Below, in pieces: positions 45,825 through 53,959 of a stretch of DNA of 64,000 nt (position 1 is its first letter; the number at the start of each line of letters is the position of its first letter). The position numbers and the translations under genes are program-made. The stretch comes from Burkholderiales bacterium. GTDB lineage: Bacteria; Pseudomonadota; Gammaproteobacteria; Burkholderiales; Ga0077523. The notes under the pieces were generated by a model. It did not search any database and was not told where the DNA came from. It worked only from the letters and a program-made list of their open reading frames with translations. The DNA lies in contig JAIESW010000067.1 in NCBI GenBank assembly GCA_019745565.1, forward strand, positions 62,001-126,000, written 5' to 3'.

Positions 45825-46454
45825 TTGGCTTCGCGTTCCTACAGCATCGACAAGCGACGGCAGCTCCAGTCAGAGACACGGGCGCGCATCGCCGCCGCCG
45901 CCGCCGAGTTGCATGCGGTCAAGGGCGGGGTGGCCACCAGTTATGCCGAGATCGCGCAGCGCGCCGGTGTGTCGCTGCCGACCGTCTACAACCATTTCCC
46001 GAACCTGGGGGAGTTGATCAAGGCCTGCACCTCGCATGTCGCAGCGCGCGCACCGATGCCGGCGGTCGATCGGATACTCGCGGCGGCGGATCTGCAGGCA
46101 GCCGCAGAGCTGCTCGTCGCAGACATGGACAAGCTCAACGCCTACTTCGAGCCGTGGTTGGTGTGGCGCGAAGAGCGGGTAGTCCCGGCGCTGGACGAAG
46201 TGATGGCGCGGGGGCGCAAGCAGCAGACTGCGATGCTGGCCGAACTGCTGTCGAAGCATCCGGTATCAGCCGATCCCCATGAACTCGCGCCCGTGTGGGA
46301 AACGCTGCTCGGTTTCGACGTATGGCACCGCATGGTGCGCGAACACAAGCTGCCGCGCACCAAGGTGCGCGCGATCCTGCTGCAACTGTTGCTGGCTGTC
46401 GTCGGACCGCAGCCTGCCGTGACAGTCTATCCGCGTCCGAGGAGAAGGTCATGA
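45825..46454 (+). CDS. TetR-family transcriptional regulator
   Basis: A 209-residue regulator. The N-terminal helix-turn-helix is in TSYAEIAQRAGVSLPTVYNH followed by FPNLGELIKA, typical of TetR proteins. The C-terminal domain (DLQAAAELLVADMDKLNAYF onward) would bind a ligand that I cannot identify. The start is probably TTG 45825 with GGAGA six bases upstream; no ATG or GTG fits better. Its stop overlaps the ATG of the next gene (ATGA), so the regulator and the metallo-beta-lactamase-fold enzyme form a two-gene operon. Confidence 0.86.
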   Translation: MASRSYSIDKRRQLQSETRARIAAAAAELHAVKGGVATSYAEIAQRAGVSLPTVYNHFPNLGELIKACTSHVAARAPMPAVDRILAAADLQAAAELLVADMDKLNAYFEPWLVWREERVVPALDEVMARGRKQQTAMLAELLSKHPVSADPHELAPVWETLLGFDVWHRMVREHKLPRTKVRAILLQLLLAVVGPQPAVTVYPRPRRRS

Positions 46455-47173
46455 GCACGATGCCTGCCGCTTCGATCACCGAGGTCGCTCCCGACACCTA
46501 TCGCATCAGCATCCCGGTGCCCCCCGAATTCATGCCGGGCGGATTCTCGTTCAACCAGTACCTCGTGGTCGACGACCAACCGCTGCTGTTCCACACCGGG
46601 CCGCGCAAGCTGTTCGGAACGGTCCGCCAGCAGATCGAGAAGGTGTTGCCGGTCTCGGAACTCCGGTACATCGCCTTCTCGCACGTCGAAGCCGACGAAT
46701 GCGGCAGCCTGCCCGAGTTCCTGGCTGCGGCACCGCGTGCGCGACCGGTCTGCAGTGCCATCGCGGCTCTGGTATCGATCAACGATCTGGTCGACGTCGA
46801 GCCCATCGGTCTGGCCGACGGTCAATCGATCGAACTGGGTCACCACCGCCTCACGTGGCAGTCGACGCCGCACCTGCCGCACGGCTGGGAATGCGGCTAT
46901 CTCTTCGACGAGACCGCGCGCACGCTGTTCTGCGGAGATCTGTTCACGCAACCGGGCATGGGCGAGCGGGCCATGACCAGTGAAGACATCCTCGGACCGA
47001 GCGAGGCGATGCGCCACGCCATGGACTACTACGCCCACGGCCGCGACTCCGGCGCTCTGTTCGAGAAGCTGGCACTGCTCGGTCCCGAGCGGCTCGCCTG
47101 CATGCACGGCAGTGCCTGGCAGGGCGACGGTGCGGCAATGCTGCGAGCGCTCGGACGCGCGGTGTTGCAGTGA
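46451..47173 (+). CDS. Metallo-beta-lactamase-fold protein with HxExD (flavodiiron-like) motif
   Basis: A 240-residue protein. The zinc-type HxHxDH is replaced by FSHVEADECGSL, the HxExD pattern seen in the oxygen-reducing domain of flavodiiron proteins and in ODP-type signalling domains. Other ligand candidates are HLPHGW (His), TLFCGDLFTQPG (Asp) and LACMHGSAW (His). There is no flavodoxin domain. It may bind a diiron centre and sense or reduce oxygen or nitric oxide. It is translationally coupled to the TetR regulator by a 4-bp overlap. Confidence 0.82.
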   Translation: MSTMPAASITEVAPDTYRISIPVPPEFMPGGFSFNQYLVVDDQPLLFHTGPRKLFGTVRQQIEKVLPVSELRYIAFSHVEADECGSLPEFLAAAPRARPVCSAIAALVSINDLVDVEPIGLADGQSIELGHHRLTWQSTPHLPHGWECGYLFDETARTLFCGDLFTQPGMGERAMTSEDILGPSEAMRHAMDYYAHGRDSGALFEKLALLGPERLACMHGSAWQGDGAAMLRALGRAVLQ

Positions 47174-47190
47174 TGCTTTCGGAGGATGAG

Positions 47191-47217
47191 GCCCGAACCC
47201 GTCAGGTGGGTTCGGGC
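47191..47217. terminator. Strong stem-loop between convergent genes
   Basis: GCCCGAACCC (47191-47200) and GGGTTCGGGC (47208-47217) form a perfect 10-bp stem with a 7-nt loop. It lies 17 bp after the stop of the HxExD gene and overlaps the last codons of the decayed pirin gene on the other strand. No U-tract follows in either direction, so any termination would be weak or factor-assisted. Confidence 0.55.
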
Positions 47218-47540
47218 AGCGTCCCCATCTTGCCGAGCGCGTAGTCGCGCTGCGCCTCCATGATTTCTTCGCGGGTGTTCATCACGAAGGGCCCCACGAG
47301 AAGACCGGCTCGCCGATCGGTGCGCCGGCCAGCACCAGCAACTCTGCGCCTCGCCGCTGTAGAGCTCGACGTCACCGCCCGAGGGCGGCAGCAACGCCAT
47401 GTGGCGTGCCGACATGATCAAGCATCAGCCACGGGTCGACGAAGTCGATCTCGCGGCCGGGAAACGGCCGATCGACGATGAGCCCCGGCGCGGGCTGGGC
47501 CTTGCGCGCCGGGATCACCGCGAGAGGTTGCCGGCTTCTG
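47202..47540 (-). pseudogene. Decayed pirin-family gene
   Basis: Fragments of one pirin protein can be read in order but in different frames. The N-terminal fragment is IPARKAQPAPGLIVDRPFPG, then FVDPWLMLDHVGTPHG. The central piece is LLPPSGGDVELYSGEAQ, then LLVLAGAPIGEPV, and the C-terminus is VGPFVMNTREEIMEAQRDYA, ending LGKMGTLPEPT before a TGA at 47204. At least three frame changes are needed, and about 150 residues of the middle are absent, so no functional protein can result. It directly follows the intact pirin gene on the same strand and is not a close duplicate of it. Sequencing error could explain single-base shifts but not the internal deletion. Confidence 0.8.
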
Positions 47541-47546
47541 GTCGCC

Positions 47547-48245
47547 TCACGCCATGTCGAACACGATGACTTCCGCGTTCTTCGCGTTGGTGAGCTTGAG
47601 GCTCGTTTCGGCCACCACCTTCAGGCCATCGCCGGCGCCGAGCTTGCGCCCGTTCACTTCCACTTCGCCGCGCGCCACGTGCACGTAGGCCCGATGGGAA
47701 GAATCGACCGGCTGCTCGACCGTATCGCCTTCGCCGAGCAGTCCGGCGTACATCCACGCGTCCTGGTGGATCCGCACCGAGCCGTCGCGCCCGTCGGGCG
47801 AGGCCACCAGGCGCAGCCGGCCCTGCTTGTCCTCCGCCGGGAAGTTCTTCTGCTCGTAACTGGGCGGAATGCCGCGAGCCTGGGGCTCGATCCAGATCTG
47901 CAGGAAATGGACGAGATCCTTCGGCGAGTGGTTGTACTCGCTGTGCGTGACGCCCGTGCCGGCGCTCATGCGCTGCACGTCGCCGGGCTTGATGACCGAG
48001 CCGGTGCCCATGCTGTCGCGGTGCTCCAGCGCGCCTTCCAGCACGTAGCTGATGATCTCCATGTCCCGGTGCGGATGGGTGCCGAAGCCCATTCCCGGTG
48101 CCACGCGGTCTTCGTTGATCACGCGCAGCGTGCCGAAGCCCATTTCGCGCGGATCGTAGTAGTCGGCGAAGGAGAATGTATGGAAGCTGTCGAGCCAGCC
48201 GTGATTGGCGTGGCCGCGATCGTCGGCCTTGCGCACTGCGATCAT
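47547..48245 (-). CDS. Pirin-family protein (YhhW-like)
   Basis: A 232-residue bicupin. The metal ligands are visible in GMGFGTHPHRDMEIISYVLE (His and Glu) and SAGTGVTHSEYNHSPKDLVH (His, Glu). YhhW-like pirins bind a divalent metal and have quercetinase activity in vitro; their physiological role is often unclear. ATG 48245 begins MIAVRKADDRGHANHGWLDS, the usual opening of this subgroup. It follows a 126-bp gap with repeated TTCGAA motifs, which may be its regulatory region. Confidence 0.9.
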   Translation of the reverse strand: MIAVRKADDRGHANHGWLDSFHTFSFADYYDPREMGFGTLRVINEDRVAPGMGFGTHPHRDMEIISYVLEGALEHRDSMGTGSVIKPGDVQRMSAGTGVTHSEYNHSPKDLVHFLQIWIEPQARGIPPSYEQKNFPAEDKQGRLRLVASPDGRDGSVRIHQDAWMYAGLLGEGDTVEQPVDSSHRAYVHVARGEVEVNGRKLGAGDGLKVVAETSLKLTNAKNAEVIVFDMA

Positions 48246-48330
48246 GATTCCGTCCTTTCAATCAATTTGCAGTTTCGACTGCGATAGGACCGTAGTGTGG
48301 GCGCAAGTGGCCGGTTTCAATACGGAAAGT

Positions 48331-48358
48331 TTCGAAGCATTCGTTCGAATGGTTCGAA
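48331..48358. promoter_or_regulatory. Three TTCGAA palindromes upstream of the pirin gene
   Basis: TTCGAA occurs at 48331-48336, 48344-48349 and 48353-48358 inside 28 bp; the last is part of GTTCGAAC. The cluster lies 86-113 bp upstream of the pirin ATG on the minus strand. Clustering of an identical 6-bp palindrome suggests a cooperative operator, but no regulator is identified. Confidence 0.35.
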
Positions 48359-48371
48359 CGACTGGGGTCGT

Positions 48372-48902
48372 TCAGCGTCGAGACACGTCCGTCGAGGCGT
48401 CCAGATGTCGGCCGAGGATGGCCAGGTCGCGTGGCATCCCGTCGAGCAGGGCCACGCCGGGGAGCCAGCCCCAGGGCTCGAACTCGTAACGGCTGAACAG
48501 CGCGACGCTGCCGGCGTTGTGGCCGAAGACGAACGCCAGGAGCGTCCGGATTCCCAGCGCGGGCGCCTGGGCGAGAGCCTCGCCCAGCAGATAGGTGCCG
48601 AGGCCCTGGCTGCGGTTACGCTCGTCCACGTAGACGCTCACCTCGACCGTGCCGCTGTAAGCCGGCCGACCGTAGAACGACGACAGCGAGAGCCAGCCCC
48701 GCACTTCGCCATCGATCTCGACCACCCACAGCGGGCGGCGGCCCGGCTCGTGTTCGCTGAACCACTCGAGCCGGCTCTCGACGCTGACCGGCTCCAGGTC
48801 GGCCGTCGCGACGCGCGACGGGATGGTGGCGTTGTAGATCTCCACGATGCGCGGCAGGTCGCCGATCACGGCATTGCGATGGGAAAACGGCCCGGCCGTC
48901 AC
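48372..48902 (-). CDS. GNAT acetyltransferase (phosphinothricin N-acetyltransferase-like)
   Basis: A 176-residue GNAT enzyme. The opening RNAVIGDLPRIVEIYNATIP followed by SRVATADLEPVS is typical of the Pat/YncA subgroup. The acetyl-CoA loop is VYVDERNRSQGLGTYLLGEA (R/QxxGxG/A). It transfers acetyl groups to the amine of small molecules such as phosphinothricin or methionine sulfone in characterised relatives. GTG 48902 overlaps the TGA of the thioesterase gene (GTGA), so translation is coupled. Confidence 0.88.
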   Translation of the reverse strand: MTAGPFSHRNAVIGDLPRIVEIYNATIPSRVATADLEPVSVESRLEWFSEHEPGRRPLWVVEIDGEVRGWLSLSSFYGRPAYSGTVEVSVYVDERNRSQGLGTYLLGEALAQAPALGIRTLLAFVFGHNAGSVALFSRYEFEPWGWLPGVALLDGMPRDLAILGRHLDASTDVSRR

Positions 48903-49384
48903 GAGAACACCATACAGGTGGTGGAGCCGTGGGCGACGATGCGGCCCTGCGAATCACGCAGCCAGCCTTCGGCGGTCGCGACCTGTTTGCCCACGTGCAC
49001 CACTTTGCCTTCCGCTTCGACCCGTCCGGTGCGGTCGGTCATCGCGCGCACGTAGTTGATCTTGATCTCGAGCGTCGTGTAGCCCTGCCCGGCCTCGAGT
49101 GTCGAATGCACCGCGCATGCCATGCAACTGTCGAGCACCGTCGCAGCCCACCCCCCGTGTACCGTGCCGATGGGGTTGTAGAAGCGTCCGTCCGGAATGC
49201 CGGCGAACACGATGCGGCCCTTCTCCACGGTGACGGCGTCGAAGTCGAAGACCCGGCTGATGGGCGGCGAGGGCAGCCTGCCGTCGATCCAGGCTTGCAG
49301 GAACTCGACACCGCTCATGCCGCGGACCTGATCGAGCGGTGTGACGCCATAGTTGCGAACCGTCTTGCCTGCATCCACTGCCAT
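48899..49384 (-). CDS. PaaI-type hotdog-fold thioesterase
   Basis: A 161-residue protein of the PaaI/4-hydroxybenzoyl-CoA thioesterase type. The catalytic region is FYNPIGTVHGGWAATVLDSC (the family HGG motif with a downstream Asp), followed by YTTLEIKINYVRAMTDRTG. It hydrolyses an acyl-CoA. ATG 49384 follows an excellent GGAGGAACC Shine-Dalgarno and is chosen over a start ten codons upstream that would overlap the terminator. It is coupled to the GNAT gene. Confidence 0.88.
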   Translation of the reverse strand: MAVDAGKTVRNYGVTPLDQVRGMSGVEFLQAWIDGRLPSPPISRVFDFDAVTVEKGRIVFAGIPDGRFYNPIGTVHGGWAATVLDSCMACAVHSTLEAGQGYTTLEIKINYVRAMTDRTGRVEAEGKVVHVGKQVATAEGWLRDSQGRIVAHGSTTCMVFS

Positions 49385-49394
49385 TGGTTCCTCC

Positions 49395-49426
49395 AAAAAA
49401 AGAAACCCGGCCACGGGGCCGGGTTT
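49395..49426 (-). terminator. Intrinsic terminator of the RND efflux operon
   Basis: AAACCCGGCC and GGCCGGGTTT (49403-49426) pair perfectly over 10 bp with an ACGG loop; on the minus strand the stem is followed by U-rich TTTCTTTTTTT. It lies 29 bp after the RND stop. The U-tract runs straight into the GGAGG of the thioesterase gene downstream, so read-through or a promoter inside the RND gene would be needed to express that gene. Confidence 0.9.
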
Positions 49427-49454
49427 CGCGACGCGGTGCGAGGCGGCCCGAAGG

Positions 49455-52400
49455 TCAGGACGCCTGCGGTGAAGTTGCGAGATCGCCGCCTTCCTCCTGG
49501 CGCTTGTGGACGTTGCGCACCAGCACCGAGTAGACGGTCGGGATCACGAAGAGCGTGAGCAGCGTACCCAGCGTCAGGCCGCCGACCACCACCCAGCCGA
49601 TGGCCTGACGCGATTCCGCCCCGGCGCCGTGGGCGAGTGCCAGCGGCACCGCACCCAGCACCATCGCCGCAGTGGTCATCAGGATCGGTCGCAGGCGCAG
49701 GGTGGCCGCTTCGGTGACCGCTTCGATGCGTCCCATGCCGCGTTCCCGCAACTGGTTCGCGAACTCCACGATCAGGATCCCGTGCTTCGTGATCAGGCCC
49801 ACCAGCATCACCAGGCCCACCTTGCTGTACACGTTGAGCGTGCCGCCGTGGCCCAGCTTGGCGTTGATGAACATCACCAGCGCCGCACCCGTGATGGCGA
49901 GCGGCACGGTGAACATGATCACCAGCGGGCCGACGAAGCTTTCGAACTGCGCGGCCAGCACCAGATAGATCACCAGCAGCGCGAGGCCGAAGGTGACGAT
50001 CAACTGCGCGCCCGACTCACGGAACTCGCGCGAGATGTTGTCGAGGTCGGTCCGGGTTTCCGGTCCGAGTTCCGACTTGACCAGCTGATCCATGTGGTCG
50101 AGCACCTGACCCAGGGTGTAGCCCGGAGCCGGCTCGCCGTTGATCACTGCGGCACGCAGCTTGTTGAAGTGGTTGAGCTCCTTCGGACCGACGGTTTCCT
50201 GGATCGACACCAGGTTGGAGAGCTGATGCAGGGTGCCGTCGGAGCCGCGTACGTAGATCGACGTGAGGTCGCTCGGCTGGCGACGCTTGTCGTCCTCCAT
50301 CTGCACCACCACGTCGTACTGCTTGCCTTCGTGCTTGTAGCGCGTGACGTCGAAGCCGCCCAGCAGCGTTTCCAGCGTGTGGCCGATGGTGTCCATCGAT
50401 ACGCCGAGGGCCGAGGCCTTGTCGCGGTCGATCTTCACCGAGAGCTGCGGCTTGTTGAGTTTGAGGTCGGTGTCCAGCGCGGTGATGCCCGGATACTCGC
50501 GCAGCTTGCCCATCATCTTGTTGACCTTCACCTGCAGATCTTCGTAGGTGTTGCCGTAGATGACGTACTCGACGCTCTTCGCGAACAACGGTTGCCCGAG
50601 GGCGGGGAGCGCCTTGGTGAACGACAGCGCGCCCGGCAGGCCGCCGAACAGCTTCGGACCGAGTTCCTTCGTGATCGCCTGCTGGCTCCGCTGGCGCTCG
50701 GCCCAGGGCTTCAGCACCGCGAACGCGACGCCCAGGTTGACCGGATTGGGCCGGTCGAGGCCGGGCGCCACGACGGCGAACATCGTGTGGATCTCGGGCA
50801 CGCCCTTGCTCATTTCCTCCACCGCGTGCATGTAGCCGTCGGTGTAGGACATGCTGGAGCCTTCGGGGGCGATGACGAATGCGAGGAACATGCTGCGGTC
50901 CTCCTCGGGCGAGAGCTCGTCCTTCAACTGCGAGACCAGCCACACCATCGTGCCGATGGTCGCGAAGAAGACGATGCCGATCACCCAGCGATGGCGCAGC
51001 GTCCAGGAAAGCATGCGGCGATACGTGTTGACCATGCCGGTGAAGAACGGCTCGGTCTTGTGATACAGCCAGCTGTGGTCGTGCCGCAGGAACTTCGAGC
51101 ACATCATCGGCACGAGCGACAGCGCCACGAAACCGGACACGATCACCGACGTGGCGACCGTCAGTGCGAATTCGGTCATCAGTTTGCCGACGTTGCCCTC
51201 GGCGAACGAGAGCGGCGTGAACACGGCGGCGAGCGTGATGGTCATCGCGATGACCGCGAAGCCGATCTCCTTGCTGCCGATCAGCGCCGCCTTGAAGGGC
51301 TTCATGCCCTCCTCGATGTGACGGTGCACGTTCTCCAGCACGACGATGGCGTCGTCCACCACCAGGCCGATGGAAAGCACCACGCCCAGCAGCGTCAGCG
51401 TGTTGATGGAAAACCCGAGCACCTTGAGGAAGGTGAAGTGCCCGATGATGGACACCGGGATCGTCACGGCCGGGATGATGGTCGCGCGGAACTCACGCAG
51501 GAAGAAGAAGATGACCAGCACCACCAGCGCCAGGGCCACGAAGATCGTCTCCATCACCGAGTCGACCGACGCCTGGATGAACTGCGAGGTGTCCACTGCC
51601 ACCCACATCTTCATGCCGGGCTGCAGCGTGCCTTCCAGACGCGGCAGCAGCTGCTTCACCGCATCGGCGACTTCGAGCGTGTTGGCGGTGGACTGCTTCA
51701 CCACGCCCAGTCCCAGCGCTTCTTCGCCGCGCACGCGCACGATCTTGCGGTTCTCGTAGGGGCCGGGTGCGGCGCGCCCCACGTCACGGAGGCGGATCGG
51801 ATACCCGTTCACCTCCTTGATGATCATGTTGTTGAATTCTTCCGGCGACACCAGATCGGTGCGCGCCTGGACCGTGAATTCGCGCTGGGTACTCTCGATG
51901 CGCCCCCCGGGCGAGTCGAGGTTCTGGCGCTTCAGCGCATCCTCCACGTCCTGGGCGGTCAACCCCTGGGCCGCGAGGCGTTCGCGGTCGAGCCACACAC
52001 GCATCGAATACTTGCGCTCGCCGCCAATGATGACGGACGCGACGCCGGGAATGGCTTTCAGCGGATCGGTGAGGTAGCGGTCCGCGAAGTCGGTCATTTC
52101 CATCGGCGAGTGCTGGCCGCTGGTGAGCGCCACCCACACGATCGGCTGGGCGTCGGCCTCGATCTTCGACACGACCGGATTGTCCGCGGCCGCGGGAATG
52201 TTCTTCCGGACCCGCGCGACGCGGTCGCGCACGTCGTTCGCCGCGCCGTCGATCTCGCGGCTCGTCACGAAGGTGATGGTGATCTGGCTCACCTCTTCGC
52301 GGCTCTGCGACTTGATGGTCTTGATGCCTTCGATGCCCGAGAGCGAATCCTCGAGCGGCTGGGTGACCGCGCTTTCCATGACCTGCGCCGTCGCACCCTT

Positions 52401-52553
52401 GTAGACGGTGCGCACCGAGACCACGGGCGGATCGATGTTCGGATACTCGCGCACCGGCATGCGCGTGTAGGAAAGATAGCCCACCAGCACGATGAGCAGG
52501 CTCATCACCGTGGCGAGCACCGGACGGCGGATGGAGACGTCGGAGAGGACCAT
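49455..52553 (-). CDS. RND efflux transporter permease
   Basis: A 1032-residue inner-membrane proton-driven pump of the AcrB/MdtB (HAE1) class. It starts SDVSIRRPVLATVMSLLIVL with MPVREYPNIDPPVVSVRTVY following. The transmembrane helix 4 region LLGVVLSIGLVVDDAIVVLE contains the two Asp used for proton relay. Length and repeat symmetry fit the family. It extrudes hydrophobic compounds from the periplasm or inner membrane through a TolC-type channel, but none is encoded here. It lies 4 bp after the adaptor gene and ends at a strong terminator. Confidence 0.93.
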   Translation of the reverse strand: MVLSDVSIRRPVLATVMSLLIVLVGYLSYTRMPVREYPNIDPPVVSVRTVYKGATAQVMESAVTQPLEDSLSGIEGIKTIKSQSREEVSQITITFVTSREIDGAANDVRDRVARVRKNIPAAADNPVVSKIEADAQPIVWVALTSGQHSPMEMTDFADRYLTDPLKAIPGVASVIIGGERKYSMRVWLDRERLAAQGLTAQDVEDALKRQNLDSPGGRIESTQREFTVQARTDLVSPEEFNNMIIKEVNGYPIRLRDVGRAAPGPYENRKIVRVRGEEALGLGVVKQSTANTLEVADAVKQLLPRLEGTLQPGMKMWVAVDTSQFIQASVDSVMETIFVALALVVLVIFFFLREFRATIIPAVTIPVSIIGHFTFLKVLGFSINTLTLLGVVLSIGLVVDDAIVVLENVHRHIEEGMKPFKAALIGSKEIGFAVIAMTITLAAVFTPLSFAEGNVGKLMTEFALTVATSVIVSGFVALSLVPMMCSKFLRHDHSWLYHKTEPFFTGMVNTYRRMLSWTLRHRWVIGIVFFATIGTMVWLVSQLKDELSPEEDRSMFLAFVIAPEGSSMSYTDGYMHAVEEMSKGVPEIHTMFAVVAPGLDRPNPVNLGVAFAVLKPWAERQRSQQAITKELGPKLFGGLPGALSFTKALPALGQPLFAKSVEYVIYGNTYEDLQVKVNKMMGKLREYPGITALDTDLKLNKPQLSVKIDRDKASALGVSMDTIGHTLETLLGGFDVTRYKHEGKQYDVVVQMEDDKRRQPSDLTSIYVRGSDGTLHQLSNLVSIQETVGPKELNHFNKLRAAVINGEPAPGYTLGQVLDHMDQLVKSELGPETRTDLDNISREFRESGAQLIVTFGLALLVIYLVLAAQFESFVGPLVIMFTVPLAITGAALVMFINAKLGHGGTLNVYSKVGLVMLVGLITKHGILIVEFANQLRERGMGRIEAVTEAATLRLRPILMTTAAMVLGAVPLALAHGAGAESRQAIGWVVVGGLTLGTLLTLFVIPTVYSVLVRNVHKRQEEGGDLATSPQAS

Positions 52554-52557
52554 CGGA

Positions 52558-53742
52558 TCAGCCCCCCTTCTTCGTGTCGGCGGCGGGCGCGGCGCCCGGT
52601 GCGGGACCGGAAGCGGTGGCCGGCGGTCGCGGCAGCACCATGACCGGTGCGCCGTCCTTCATCTTCATCTGGCCGTCGGTCATGACGACGTCGTTCTCCC
52701 CGAGCCCCTGGAGCACTTCCACTTCACCGGGGCGGCGGATGCCGAGCTGGACCTTGGTGAGCATCGCCTTGCCGTCGACGATCCGGTAGACGAAGGCATC
52801 GCGACCCTGGGGCCAGATCGCTTCCTCGGGAATGATGATGGCCTTCGGCCGCGATTCGAGGAGGATGCTCACGCGGCCGAACATGCCGGGCTTCAGCTTC
52901 GACTGGCCGTTCGGCACCTGGGCGCGGGCCAGCACCGTACGGCTCTTCTCGTCGACCGTGGGTTCGATCGCGTAGATGCGGCCCTCGAAGACGTCGTTGG
53001 GGAAGGCGTCGGTGCGGATGCTGACCGACAGGCCCGGCTTCAGCTTCGAGACGTAGAGTTCGGGAACGCGGAAGTCGAGCTTGAGCGATCCGACGTTCTC
53101 GAGCCGCACGATGTCGTCACCCGCCTTCACGTAGGCACCGGGGCTGATGAGGCGCAGGCCAACGATGCCGCCGAAGGGCGCCGTGATCGTCGTCTTGGCG
53201 AGGGCGACCTCGTCCTGCTGCTGCTTGGCGAGTGCGACATCCATGCTGCCCTTGGCCACGTCCACGGCGTCCTGGCTCACGAACTTCTGGGCGAGCAGTT
53301 CCTTGGTTCGCTCGTAGCGCTGGCGTTCCTTGGTCGCGTCGGCGGTGGAGCCGGCGAGGCGCGCCTGATATTCGGACGGATCGAGGGAAACCAGCTTCGC
53401 GCCCTTGCTGACGCCCTGGCCTTCCTGGAAATTGAGCGATACCACGCGGCCCGGAATCTCCGACCGGATCACGACCGATTCGGCCGGCAGCAGGGTGCCG
53501 ATAGCGGTGATCTCGTTCTGCACCGGACCGACCTTGACCGGCTCCGCTTTGACCGGCAGCCCCATGGGCTTGGCCGGAGCGCCTGCAGCTGCACCCGGCT
53601 TCGGCTGATCGCCGGGTTTCGATTCGGCGGGCTTGGCGGCACCCGGAGACGGCGGCTTCGATTCGGAGTTGCTCCCGCAGCCTACGATCAAGGACGCGGC
53701 CAGCGCAGCCGGCAGGAGCGAAACGGACAACGGACGGCGCAT
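52558..53742 (-). CDS. RND efflux periplasmic adaptor lipoprotein
   Basis: A 394-residue membrane fusion protein. The lipobox LIVGC gives lipidated Cys22. A Pro/Ala/Lys-rich linker follows, then a barrel-sandwich half-motif (GTLLPAESVVIRSEIPGRVV), a helical hairpin (about 130-190) and the second half ITAPFGGIVGLRLISPGAYV. The C-terminal end is again Pro/Ala-rich. It bridges the RND pump and an outer-membrane channel. ATG 53742 (MRRPLSVSLL) is preferred because it starts the signal peptide; a GTG three codons upstream is possible. The divergent neighbour is a LysR regulator. Confidence 0.9.
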   Translation of the reverse strand: MRRPLSVSLLPAALAASLIVGCGSNSESKPPSPGAAKPAESKPGDQPKPGAAAGAPAKPMGLPVKAEPVKVGPVQNEITAIGTLLPAESVVIRSEIPGRVVSLNFQEGQGVSKGAKLVSLDPSEYQARLAGSTADATKERQRYERTKELLAQKFVSQDAVDVAKGSMDVALAKQQQDEVALAKTTITAPFGGIVGLRLISPGAYVKAGDDIVRLENVGSLKLDFRVPELYVSKLKPGLSVSIRTDAFPNDVFEGRIYAIEPTVDEKSRTVLARAQVPNGQSKLKPGMFGRVSILLESRPKAIIIPEEAIWPQGRDAFVYRIVDGKAMLTKVQLGIRRPGEVEVLQGLGENDVVMTDGQMKMKDGAPVMVLPRPPATASGPAPGAAPAADTKKGG

Positions 53743-53902
53743 GATTTTCACTGGAGATGCCTCGAACGATGCGTGCTGCGGTGGCAAAACCCTCGGCGCC
53801 ATCCTCCTCCCGAGAGTGTGGCGCCGCGGACTACGTCGATCTGGACGCCGCCGGGATGAACTCCTGCCCCAAGTCAGTACTTCTTCCAGCCGGCGATCGG
53901 TG

Positions 53903-53918
53903 CTGACCAAAGGGTCAG
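53903..53918. promoter_or_regulatory. Palindromic operator candidate between RND operon and LysR gene
   Basis: CTGACC-AAAG-GGTCAG is a perfect 6-bp inverted repeat, and it contains the T-N11-A pattern expected for LysR-type regulators. It lies 42 bp before the LysR ATG in the 217-bp divergent gap. The rest of the gap (53743-53959) shows no gene. Confidence 0.55.
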
Positions 53919-53959
53919 TAATTGCTCCTTATCATAGCCGAGTTTACGCCCCCTTCGCC

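Noticed and set aside
49506..52643. Very long open frame on the plus strand opposite the RND permease gene
   Set aside because: The antisense frame is rich in His, Arg, Gln and Glu with no domain or start signal; it is the GC-rich shadow of a clear pump gene.
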